A DNA stretch of 13,456 nt from Acanthamoeba sp. SK_2022b (taxonomy: Eukaryota > Discosea > Longamoebia > Acanthamoebidae), in the NCBI GenBank assembly GCA_027943245.1, contig JANDJZ010001131.1, forward strand, positions 1 through 13,456, written 5' to 3'. Every line of letters begins with the position of its first letter. Position 1 is the stretch's first letter. Below are positions 1 through 8,463 of the stretch, one piece after another. Made by a program: the position numbers and the translations under genes. The notes below the pieces were generated by a model, which saw nothing but the letters and a program-made list of their open reading frames with translations, was not told the DNA's origin and made no database searches.

Positions 1-39
1 CTGACCAAGGTGACAGCAATGCAAAGAAAAGAGAGTCTC

Positions 40-86
40 ACAAAGAACACACACAACACACCCACACACCCACCCCACACCCATCC
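40..86. repeat. CA-rich low-complexity tract
   Basis: The + strand is almost only A and C here, as imperfect CA and CCA runs. It is roughly complementary to the GT/GGT tract that starts about 45 bases downstream, so the two could pair as an imperfect hairpin. No coding signal is visible in 1-130. Confidence 0.8.
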
Positions 87-131
87 CTGGAGGGGACCCC
101 TACCCTAATTGGGGAAGGACCGTAGGTTTCA

Positions 132-157
132 GTGTGTGTGTGTGTGTGTCATTCTTC

Positions 158-224
<67 letters not shown>
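132..224. repeat. (GT)n microsatellite
   Basis: Two blocks of pure TG/GT dinucleotides (about 132-149 and 162-224) are separated by a short T-rich interruption. The second block runs straight into the GGT tract. Confidence 0.95.
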
Positions 225-226
<2 letters not shown>

Positions 227-615
227 TGGTGGTGGTGGTGGTGGTGGTGGTGGGTGGTGGTGGTGGTGGTGGTGGTGGTGGTGGTGGTGGTGGTGGTGGT
301 GGTGGTGGTGGTGGTGGTGGTGGTGGTGGTGGTGGTGGTGGTGGTGGTGAGGTGGTGGTGGTGGTGGTGGTGGTGGTGGTGGTGGTGGTGGTGGTGGTGG
401 TGGTGGTGGGTGAGTGTGAGGCAATTGGTGGTGGTGGTGGTGGTGGTGGGTGGTGGTGGTGGTGGTGGTGGTGGTGGTGGTGGTGGGTGGTGGGTGAGTG
501 GTGGGTGAGGTGGTGGTGGTGGTGGTGAGGTGGTGGTGGTGGTGGTGAGGTGGTGGTGAGGTGGTGGTGAAGGGTGAGGTGGTGGTGGTGAGGTGGTGGT
601 GGTGGTGGTGGTGGT
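225..615. repeat. (GGT)n trinucleotide tract, about 390 bases
   Basis: Nearly uninterrupted GGT units fill 225-410. The units then continue with small breaks (GGGT, GAGGT, and a unique patch near 415-425) to about 615. In any frame this reads as runs of Gly, Val or Trp on the + strand and Pro, His or Thr on the - strand, so the long open frames over it are composition artefacts. The + strand carries dense GG runs able to form G-quadruplexes. Confidence 0.95.
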
Positions 616-903
616 GTTAAGGCTGAAGCAGATGTGAAGAAACAAGAGGCAGCGGTGAAGAAGAAGGAGGTAGCAGCAAAGAAGAGGAGACAAGCTGCTG
701 CTGCGAAGAAGAGGCTGGCTGAAGAGAAGCAGTTGAAGAAGACCCAAGCAGCCAGCAGGAAGGGGAAGCGTAAGGTGGCCAGCACAAGTGAGTCTGAGGG
801 GAGTGACAAGCCTCCCCAACCAAAGAGGAGGCGACTTGCCATCTGCAAGCATTTGGCAAAAGCAAGTTCCCCCACTGACAGTACGAAGCTCTTTTGCTTT
901 TAG
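592..903 (+). pseudogene. Lys/Ala-rich coiled-coil coding fragment, unrecognised
   Basis: One open frame leaves the end of the GGT tract as a short Gly run. It continues as a Lys/Ala/Glu-rich segment with repeated AAVKKKE-, AAKKRR- and AEEKQ-like heptads. A Ser/Glu patch follows (STSESEGSDK), then a basic KRRR motif, and a TAG stop at 901-903. The charge pattern suggests a coiled coil followed by a nuclear-localisation-like basic cluster. No ATG lies upstream in this frame because the repeat carries TGA stops at 568 and 589. The only Met is at 634. I do not recognise a family. It may be one exon of a decayed gene that continues at 942. Confidence 0.35.
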
Positions 904-941
904 TTTTTTATTAATTAATTGATTACCTTGTAACTCTTTGC

Positions 942-1247
942 ATGGCACAGATTCAGTGTGAAGTCAGACTTCACCAATATGATGTCTCAAATGGCTACAC
1001 AACAATGCTGAGGGCAACCAATGCACTGGGTGTCAAGAGGATCATTGTCAGTGAAGAGCTCTTCCAGAAGAAGGGCCTCCTTGAGAAAGCAGCTGAGCAG
1101 CTTGTGGCTGATCAAGCAGAGTGGGGCAACAGTGATATGAGGACAAGAGAGCGTTCGACCTGCAGGTGGACAGCTGATGGTACACCTGTTTACATTACCA
1201 GTAGCCTCATGCACCCATGGCCCATTCATCACTATCCTGTGTCCTCC
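942..1247 (+). pseudogene. Gene-like fragment, unrecognised
   Basis: An open frame starts at ATG 942. Its first part (to about residue 85) has a normal amino-acid mix, with stretches such as ALGVKRIIVSEELFQKKG and AAEQLVADQAEW that look like real protein. The sequence just before it (AT-rich, ending GCATGGCACAG at 950) resembles an intron 3' end, so this may be an exon belonging with the Lys-rich fragment upstream. I found no donor in the upstream fragment that joins in phase. Coding character fades after about 1200, and the frame stops at 1305-1307. No family recognised. Confidence 0.3.
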
Positions 1248-1995
1248 AAAAGCCACAGACAAGTGCTGCTCTGCTTTCTGCTTGTACCAGATATATACTA
1301 TTATTAATATTATTTGTTACTACTATTAATATATTTGTTCTTCTCACTCTTGTTTTCCTTTGTCCTCACTTAACCTCCTCTATTATCAATGAGAAATCGA
1401 AAATGACTGGCGTTTTTTTTGTGTGATCATTCCTTGGAATGAAGCACAGTCAGGGGAATCACACACAGCGATTGTAATTCAAGATTGCAATAATTTAGGG
1501 TGGGGTAAAGGCCATGTCAAGAGCAATAAAACAGATTTTAATTGGGTAAAATTTCAGTTTTAGTTACAACAAAATCCATTATTACCATGGTATTAATTTT
1601 TGGTGTAGCAAAAGGAAGTTAAATTTATGAAGAAAATCGGATCAAGAAATTGTTTTATTTGGATTGTGTACGCATATGTGGTCCCCATTTTGTCATGGGC
1701 CAACCATTGGCCCAATGTTGCAAGTACCCTGCTGGCCTGTGCTTGAATTTTCAAGCCAACACACATGTCCCAAAGTTGCTTTTGTGGTGCAGGTCTCATG
1801 CGGTTGTTCAGGTCAAGTGAGGCATCAGCACAACAAGCCAACCATCAGGCACCAGGTGGAAAGACCCATCATCATCTTCCTCTAACCAGTTGAGGAAGAT
1901 TCGTGCCCTAGTGGTGCGCTTCACCAAGCCAAGCCAAACACTGCCTTTTTCACCAGACACTGCTATACACATACACAATGCCTTTTGTTTATTTA

Positions 1996-2029
1996 TCAAT
2001 CAACAATGTCTTCTAGCAAAAGAATATTA
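1996..2029 (+). repeat. 34-bp direct repeat, copy 1
   Basis: The 34 bases beginning TCAATCAACAATG and ending AGAATATTA recur exactly at 2101-2134. The copies start 105 bases apart and enclose 71 bases of unique sequence. They could be target-site or terminal-type repeats of a small insertion, or a local duplication. Confidence 0.85.
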
Positions 2030-2100
2030 TAGTCATTAATATCATCAGGACTCACACCCCGTTTCAACTCCTGAAACCATAATAAGCGAGGGATTGAGGG

Positions 2101-2134
2101 TCAATCAACAATGTCTTCTAGCAAAAGAATATTA
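2101..2134 (+). repeat. 34-bp direct repeat, copy 2
   Basis: Exact second copy of 1996-2029. The flanking bases differ on both sides, so the repeat ends are sharp. Confidence 0.85.
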
Positions 2135-2199
2135 CAGATACACCACATTAAATACTACATTAAACTGACATGTTGCTAACCATGTTGTCTGAACACAGA

Positions 2200-4011
2200 C
2201 TTCAGGTGCCAGTGAGGTTGAGGAACCCTAAGAAGCGGGAAGTGCTGAGGAGCTGCAAAAGATGGTCAAGTGGTCAGTTGTGCATGTCAACCCTCTTCAT
2301 GTTATTGTGTACGTGTATGCAATACAGCCATATATTCCATCACATATGTGTGTTGTTTTGGTACATTTCACATCTAATGATATTTTTCCCTAAGCCAACA
2401 GATGTGGAGCTCAGTTGCATTCTGAAGGAAAATCTTCACCATTGTTACAGCAAGCTCCTTGATAAGCATGTCCAGTTGCAGAACTGATAGATATTGAGCA
2501 CATGACCAAGGCTGGGTCCCTTCATCCTGTTACTGCACAGGGACAGAAATGGGCGTTCTAACCAGGGACAAGCTGTTGGTGCAGCTGCTTTGCAAGGAGG
2601 AATGGGTGCTCAATGATGGGAAGCCTGAATACCTGGTCATTGACAGCAACCATTGCGTGGTTGCTGCCTGCACAGCATATCCTGGCCAAAAATTTTCCTG
2701 GTTATGTGACATTGCTGACATATGCTTCTGCTTTATCTTGTTACCCACGGTATTAAGATGTCTTACTTCATCTTAAAAGGAGGGGCTGAGTGACACTGAC
2801 GTATCACTACTTGCCTGGGTCCAAAATCATCTTCATGATGAAGCTGCTGTCCATCATGACAAATGGGAGGAGTTCTTCAGCATCAAGGATGCCTTGGCCA
2901 AAAAGGAATACTGGGTAATGTGGGGCAGCCGCAAGCAGATCCTTGGGGACAAAATTTCTGAACTCCCAAGTATGCATCCCCTCCAGTGCCAATTTCGAAG
3001 TGCATATGTGTGATTTCAACCTCCATGCCTTACAAACATTGTATGCAATGGCTGAAACCTGAAATTGTGAAACTACACTGGCATCATCCAGAAACTAGAG
3101 CCAGAAGGGCAGTGGTGCAGGAGTGGACAGAAGCTTGAGGACCGCTACACCCAGCATGTGTGTGCCATGCCATTCACACCACTCTACCTCCAATATCTGG
3201 TAAGGCTCTCCTCAGTAGAGCTTTTGTATATGCAGTTCATTCTAAATCTTTCATGTGTTCTGATTTCAAGGTGATGGTCAACAAGTTCAATAGCCAGGTT
3301 CAGTTCCTGCGTCTGGTACAGATGGAATGAGCAAGGAGTTCTTCAATGCTGTCAAGAACTGCATCAGCAGACCAGAGCATCGTTATGTGTCATTGGGTGC
3401 TTGACATGAATACATCATGTTACCAATTCCATTATGTATGTGTATACAATTGCCTTTTGTACAGGATCTGCACATTGTCACAGCCAAGAAGGACCTTGTA
3501 AGCATACTGAGGGACAGATCAGTTGGGATAGATGACAAGCTGAGTGAGATTCAGAAGGCAAAGAGGAAAAAAAGAAGCAGGAAAGCAGAAAGATTATAAT
3601 GAGAGATGCCATGATTGCAGCATATTGGAATTCAAGCCAGCAAGGAGATACAACAAAGTGACCAATCAGTGCAACAAGATTTGACAACTTCTTAGAAGCT
3701 GCTGTCACCCACACAACAGATTGAAGCCAAAGTTTGACATTGTGCTCTGCGACGTATCAGCTAACCTTACACCCCACCTCTGGGATGCATCAAGGCTAAA
3801 CCAGCCGATGAGCCTGACTGCCTTCAATTGGCGTGGTATGTGCTCATGAGAGTACTCCTTCCCTGTCAAGGGAGAAGGATGCTTGGGGAAGTCCCAAAAG
3901 CGCCATTCGTCTTCCTCATCCTCCTTCTCTTCTTCCACTTCTTCCTACAAGCACCATGATAGCGAGGAGGAGGATCTCTTCAATGAAGACAAGCCTGAGA
4001 CCCCTGCCTGA
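2200..4011 (+). pseudogene. Broken, intron-bearing gene remnant, unrecognised
   Basis: Several coding-like blocks lie in order on the + strand in shifting frames. They include about 2402-2485, 2549-2720 (with GVLTRDKLLVQLLCKEEWVL), 2783-3010 (AWVQNHLHDEAAVHHDKWEE and following), about 3110-3199, 3271-3327, 3465-3580, and a tail to 4011. Plausible introns separate some blocks: GTCAGT donor 2273 to CAACAG 2401, GTAAGG donor 3200 to TTTCAAG 3270, and a TTTTGTACAG acceptor ending at 3464. The tail runs about 3590-4011 in one frame, interrupted by TGA at 3682-3684 and 3847-3849. It ends in a Ser-rich stretch and an acidic DSEEEDLFNED segment. A poly-A run near 3565 marks a probable frameshift. Multiple stops and frame changes argue for decay. 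A transposon-encoded protein is possible, but I see no transposase or reverse-transcriptase motif. Confidence 0.4.
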
Positions 4012-5106
4012 GGACTCTGACCACAATGTTTTCCTTGCATTTAAAAATACAGCCTTCTTTGTTTATTCTTCAACCTTTCACAACATGTTTAAGTTGGCCC
4101 CTTGTGCTGCAAGCACATCAACAGTTAAAGCTGGCTGCAGCTCATTGAGAGGTCTATATGTGTGGTCAGCAGTAAGGATGCAGGCAACAAGGCAGGTGCA
4201 AACACACCACCTGCACATGCATGACAGCACAGCATTAAGTCATGAGGTGCAGAAGCTACACCATCAGCATGGTTCATGTCTCCATGCCAAAACTGGGTGG
4301 CACAGTATGATTTGACATGGTGGCTCTTATAACCCTTGATGATGGTTAAATGCTGATGGCTGCTGTCATGAATGGATGAAGCACCCAAGAAGATCATCAA
4401 GTGATTGCAAGGAATTTGGTGGGACTGACCAGACAATGAATCAAACTCAACCCCAAGGCAAGTGCATTTTACCATTAATGTTCCTGTGCAGTCCTGTCCA
4501 ATTTTTGATATGCCAGCTACTCCACCCATCAGCAATGATTGGACATTGGCTTTGCATCGGCAAACACCAATGCAAAGACAGAATTTTGCAGCCAGAAGTT
4601 CACAGTTTCAGGTGATGTATTATCCATTCAGGGGTTTCTGTCCCTTCCTTTTTTGTCTTGGTGTTACAACACCAAACCACCTCCCCAACATCTGAATGAC
4701 AACAGATTCCAGCTGGTTGTTTAAGGCCATCTGCAAATTTAACATCATTTTTACATCACAAAAAACGACCCTCCATTTTTTGCGCCACTCCATTGACTTT
4801 TACTTCCATAAAATGAGAAATTTTACCTCATTAAAATCCATTTTATTGCACATAACAAACAATTACCCTACTTAAAATATTGTAAGCTTAAAATTACAAT
4901 CATTACTTGGTCTAAAGCTGGTTAATTCACCAGCATTCCTGGGAACTGTGCCATGTTATGTTCTGGTGGTAATTTCAGATTGAGTTTTTACCATTTCAAG
5001 TCATTGTTTCCTAGTGTGGAAACTAGGTGACCACCGCTTCACTGAACGCTTGCTTCCCACAATAGCTTGCTGGTGTCCATCGGCTGCCCTTACATAGGAC
5101 CTTCTT
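4012..5106. other. Gene-poor stretch left of the tRNA-like locus
   Basis: No gene is recognised. From about 4740 to 4910 the sequence is clearly AT-rich, with runs such as AAAATCCATTTTATT. Base composition rises to GC-rich from about 5000 on, marking the edge of the low-GC region. Confidence 0.5.
4125..4535 (-). CDS. Hypothetical 136-residue frame, doubtful
   Basis: An ATG-started open frame of 136 codons lies on the minus strand in otherwise non-coding DNA. It has scattered Cys and His residues but no motif I recognise. It overlaps a GTG-started plus-strand frame (3833-4315), and at most one could be real. No splice sites or upstream signals support it. It may be chance. Confidence 0.15.
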   Translation of the reverse strand: MLMGGVAGISKIGQDCTGTLMVKCTCLGVEFDSLSGQSHQIPCNHLMIFLGASSIHDSSHQHLTIIKGYKSHHVKSYCATQFWHGDMNHADGVASAPHDLMLCCHACAGGVFAPALLPASLLLTTHIDLSMSCSQL

Positions 5107-5170
5107 GGTGGGGTAGTGCAGAGGTGCTCCAATGCTTAAAGTGGTTGGCAACTTTGACGGCTGGTCCTTA

Positions 5171-5246
5171 ACCTCTCAAGTTGGCGCTCCGGGTTCGACT
5201 CCCGGCCGCCCCATAGAGGGGCGGTGGTGTAATGGCAACATGCCAG
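5171..5246 (+). tRNA. Candidate circularly permuted tRNA gene (3' half before 5' half), anticodon CTC (Glu) inferred
   Basis: Seen: upstream piece 5171-5213 has an anticodon loop CTCTCAA (5173-5179), 3' stem strand GTTGG, variable loop CGCT, T arm CCGGG-TTCGACT-CCCGG (5189-5205, perfect 5-bp stem, perfect B box), acceptor strand CCGCCCC (5206-5212) and A73. After TAGA comes 5218-5246: acceptor strand GGGGCGG (7/7 Watson-Crick with 5206-5212), then a perfect A box TGGTGTAATGG (5225-5235). Its D stem is GTGT/ACAT with loop AATGGCA, followed by G26 and CCA(G). Joined as CCA+AC, the anticodon stem pairs 5/5 with GTTGG. T8, A14, A15-T48, G18 G19, A21, T33, A37, T54 T55 C56 and A58 are all present. 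Leader 5162-5169 can pair with trailer 5245-5252 (8 bp, one G-T). Known: permuted tRNA genes with this order occur in red and green algae, a nucleomorph and an archaeon. Inferred: the junction near position 29/30 and Glu identity. Alternative: remnants of two tandem tRNA copies. Confidence 0.55.
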
Positions 5247-5674
5247 GGACCACGCTGTCGCCCAAGCTCCCACGATCTCTCCAAAAGATGACCCTTGCAA
5301 ACATCTCAATAACCATGCAGAACGTGTCTGCAAGGGCATGTGGGCAGCAAGGATAGCCTCCACAAGCTCCACCACCTCTTTTTCTTGTTTTTAGTAATCT
5401 TTCTTGTGTCGAGGTGTTGTGACAACGCGCCATGTTGCGATGGGAGGCAGGCGAGAGGCAAGGGCGGCAGCGATGGCGACGACCAGAAGTGGGAGGTGGT
5501 CGGCTTGAGCAAGAAGGCGCGCAAGAGGCCGCGGGCCTGGCGTTCACACGCTGTGCGCAATAGAAAAACCAAAAAACGTCAAGATAAAAGGAGAAAAGAT
5601 CCAGGAAACGAAGCTTAACTGACGTCGTCTGTGAGCCTCACTCCTCCCGACTCGCCAACGCCGAAAGAACAAAC
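5247..5674. other. Region between tRNA-like locus and PPR gene, with one basic open frame
   Basis: A T run at 5379-5383 is the first plausible Pol III stop after the tRNA-like 5' half, about 130 bases on. A plus-strand frame open to TAA at 5616-5618 encodes a basic tail (WEVVGLSKKARKRPRAW and a Lys/Arg-rich end). It has no ATG, so it could be a relic last exon, or chance. The bases before 5675 probably form the PPR 5' untranslated region. Confidence 0.35.
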
Positions 5675-7690
5675 ATGAGGCGGACGTTGTTGATGCCTGC
5701 ACCACTGCGGCAGATCAGAACGCTGCATCCGTTTCTTCTTCGCTCACGGTCTCATAATAAACCTTGCACTGGTACCGGCTCCCACCGGGCCACCAACACG
5801 GGGGTGGGCCAGCCCCATATCGCCTCACTTGCCACAGCGACCACGTCCACCCCCCACGCGCCGCCTGCCAAGCGTGCGGCCAGACCACCGCCATCGGCAC
5901 CAGCAGCGCAACCGAAACACCGCAACACCAGGTCCACTCCCACTCCGCAACAAGCACACTGGCCGGACACCACCGAGGAATGGCCTTCAGTGAGCCAGGT
6001 GCAGCAGATGGCCCAGCGCATCACGCACTCCGGTTCCGCTTCCCAGACCCCCTTGTTCAGCGAACTATGTGTGCATGCCGCGCACACGAGATGACCGCCC
6101 ACGCCCACCAGGCTCGATTGCCGAGGCGGAGTCGCTGGCGGCCACCCTCAAGCGCACGCACCAACTCCACCCGCGGGCCGTGAGAGCCGTGCTGCCTCTG
6201 TTGGGGCGCACGCGCCGCTGGGAGACTGCCGTTGAGCTGGTCGAGCTCATGCCTCACCACGGCCACGTAAGATTTCGGCCTCCCTCATCCCTCCGCTCTC
6301 AGCACCAGCTCAATGGCTTGATGTGTTGTGCAGACACCCGACCTGAGCGTGTTGAGTGCCCTGATTGCAGTCCTGGGCAAGGCTCGGCAACCGGACAAAG
6401 CGCGCCACTACTTTGCCGAGGTCGAGCGCAGAGGACTCACGCCCGATGTCGGCTGCTTCAGCGCCATCATCTCCGCGCTGGGCAGTGCAGGCAAGGCTGA
6501 CGACGCCGAACGCCACTTTGCCCAGATGGCCCGGCTGGGCGTGGTGCCCAACGCCCACTGCTTCAGCGCCATCATCTCCGCGCTGGGCAGTGCAGGCAAG
6601 GCTGACGATGCCGAACGCCACTTTGCCCAGATGGCCCGGCTGGGCGTGGTGCCCGATGCCCACTGCTTCAGCGCCATCATCTCCGCGCTGGGCAGTGCAG
6701 GCAGGACCGACGACGCCGAACGCCACTTTGCCCAGATGGCCCGGCTGGGCGTGGTGCCCAACACCCACTGCTTCAGCGCCATCATCTCCGCGCTGGGCAG
6801 TGCAGGCAAGGCGGACGACGCCGAACGCCACTTTGCCCAGATGGCCCGGCTGGGCGTGGTGCCCAACGCCCACTGCTTCAGCGCCATCATCTCCGCGCTG
6901 GGCAGTGCAGGCAAGGCGGACGATGCCGAACGCCACTTTGCCCAGATGGCCCGGCTGGGCGTGGTGCCCAACGCCCACTGCTTCAGCGCCATCATCTCCG
7001 CGCTGGGCAGTGCAGGCAGGACCGACGACGCCGAACGCCACTTTGCCCAGATGGCCCGGCTGGGCGTGGTGCCCAACGCCCACTGCTTCAGCGCCATCAT
7101 ATTGGCCCTGGGCAATGCGGGCAAGGTCGACGCTGCCCAGGACATCTTGCACCAGACGGTCCAACGGGGCTTGAGTGATGTGAGCTGCTTCAACGCCCTC
7201 ATCCGCGCCTTGGCAGAGGCAGGGCGAGTGGACGACGCCGAGCAGTGGTTTGCCAAGATCACCACGATGGGCCGCCTCACGCCCAACTCGATCAGCTATA
7301 CCACCCTCATGAGGGCCTATGAGGTGGTGGCACAGCCCGATAGGGTTCTCGATCTCCTGTGGGAGATGGATGAAAAGGTCTTTGCCCGCATCGTGCGTTG
7401 GGTGTCGTGTGCCTCCTGCGTCAGTCCGTGCGTGTTTTGCTCACCTCGATCGATTGACTTGTGATATGCAGGGCTTGCCACCAAATGACATAGCCTACAC
7501 CACGGTGCTCAGAAGCCTGGCCAAAGATACAGGCCGCATGGACGAGGCGCAGGAGATCTTCAACCAAATGGTCGAGCGGGGCCTGCAACCAGATGCCCTC
7601 ACCTTGCGGTTGATGGCCAAGATGCGCCAGGCCAACATCGAGCTGACTGAAAGTACCCAGGCCAAGCGTGGTGGCACGCCCCAGGAGTAA
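5675..7690 (+). CDS. P-class pentatricopeptide repeat (PPR) protein, probably mitochondrial
   Basis: Model: exons 5675-6068, 6112-6266, 6334-7377, 7472-7690, 603 residues, all junctions in frame. PPR proteins bind organellar RNA base by base and affect its processing, stability or translation. Start ATG 5675 (context AACAAACATGAG) opens a basic, acid-free leader (MRRTLLMPAPLRQIR and on), typical of a mitochondrial presequence. A Pro/Thr/Ala-rich linker follows. Two degenerate PPR motifs precede six near-identical 35-residue units (CFSAIISALG...VVPN, residues about 224-433), then four more divergent motifs to the C-terminus. No E, DYW or SMR domain is visible. The introns at 6267-6333 (GTAAG...TGCAG) and 7378-7471 are well supported because PPR periodicity continues across them. 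The first intron (43 bases, 6069-6111) is weak; the fallback is a start at ATG 6075. Function in this organism is unknown. Confidence 0.85.
6454..7083 (+). repeat. Six tandem 105-bp PPR-coding units, arranged as 2 x 315 bp
   Basis: Units start at 6454, 6559, 6664, 6769, 6874 and 6979, each exactly 105 bp and nearly identical. Marker bases recur with period three: units 2 and 5 carry GAT where the others have GAC, and units 3 and 6 carry AGGACC where the others have AAGGCT or AAGGCG. This shows a three-unit block was duplicated. A seventh unit at 7084 begins alike and then diverges. Confidence 0.95.
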
Positions 7691-8463
7691 ACTTGCTTTT
7701 TTTTTGTCTAATTTTTTTTGAAGGGGGTGTGGTAGGTTTTGTGAGGTTGGCTTTTAGGTAGCACTTGTGCGGTGAGAGTGCAGATAAGAAGATGACTGAC
7801 TGACCTCGCTTGAGACTTTTGAGGCTGATTGTTTGATTGTCAGTGGTTATGATTGTGTAGCTCAATGAACATACAGGTCAGATCTGATCTGTAACATAAT
7901 GAGACAGGAGAAAACACAAGAGACATAGGCACTGTGGGGTGCTCTACAGGCCTTGCCCAGAGGACATCAAGGTCAATAATGTGCAATGTCAACCTTTGTG
8001 GCTTGTGTATGCAACTACATGTCTGCTGCTTTTAACACTTGCACAGCTCCAAATGAGGTCCTATAGGAGGCTCTGCTGCTTGCTTCACTGTGTATGGGTG
8101 GGTGCATGAGTCTGTGTGATGGTGTTGGTTCCATACCTTGGTTGAGCACTCCCTGTATGTGATATCCCAGAAACTTCAGGGTGCTACAGTCCACTAAGAA
8201 GTCCCTGCCACCCCTGGACTGCTACTAGTTTTTCACTAGAACAACTTGTAAATGCTGGAGCTAGAAAATGGACCCTTTTGTTCTAGCCTTGATGCTGTTT
8301 GTGTGGGTATGGCTTCTTAAGTGAAAAATATTTTCTCTTTGATTTCTAAGGGTTGTGGTATGCAAAGAATAGAGCTATGGAAACAAAAGAGAGCTGCGTG
8401 CCCCGCCAAGAACGAAGAGGCGCGAGCGAGGAGAGAGAAAGAGGACCAACGTAAAAGGCGGGG
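7691..8463. other. Convergent intergenic region (PPR and phosphate carrier 3' ends)
   Basis: No gene is seen on either strand. T-rich runs directly follow the PPR stop (7696-7720) and may belong to its 3' end. Base composition is lower in GC than in the flanking exons. The sequence is unique and holds no obvious repeat, RNA gene or motif beyond short palindromes such as CAGATCTG near 7877. Confidence 0.6.

Larger units (their letters stand above)
1308..2165. other. AT-richer non-coding stretch
   Basis: No convincing gene is seen on either strand. The start (1295-1340) is an AT-rich run of TATTAAT-like words. Short minus-strand frames exist at 1593-1841 and 1808-1999 (the second with an EEDDDG acidic run), but neither resembles a known protein. 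A direct repeat pair sits at 1996-2134. Confidence 0.5.

Noticed and set aside
109..528. Long open frames through the GT/GGT tract on both strands (poly-Gly, Val, Trp, Pro, His, Thr)
   Set aside because: They are the trivial reading of a simple repeat; every frame is open because the unit lacks stops. No normal protein sequence is attached except the Lys-rich piece, which starts after the last in-repeat stop.
5107..5213. Ordinary intron-containing tRNA in normal order
   Set aside because: The acceptor pairs only 5/7, the D arm is faulty, and extra bases lie before the anticodon arm where no canonical tRNA intron sits. A Leu(TAA)-type loop at 5135-5141 leaves no long variable arm and a mismatched stem. 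The downstream 5' half fits far better.
5206..5224. CCGCCCC-ATAGA-GGGGCGG hairpin as a terminator
   Set aside because: It has no T run, the setting is nuclear eukaryotic, and both strands are better explained as the two sides of a tRNA acceptor stem.
5132..5356. Open frames across the tRNA-like unit (APGSTPGRP-type peptide)
   Set aside because: This peptide is the usual translation of a tRNA T arm, so it is an artefact of the RNA gene.
6454..7083. Regular tandem units considered as a CRISPR or satellite array
   Set aside because: The units are contiguous with no spacers and encode 35-residue PPR motifs in frame.
6310..7286. Two minus-strand frames of about 290 codons across the PPR array
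   Set aside because: They mirror the 105-bp repeat in GC-rich coding DNA. A 105-bp unit open in one copy stays open in all, and the sense frame has clear PPR motifs.
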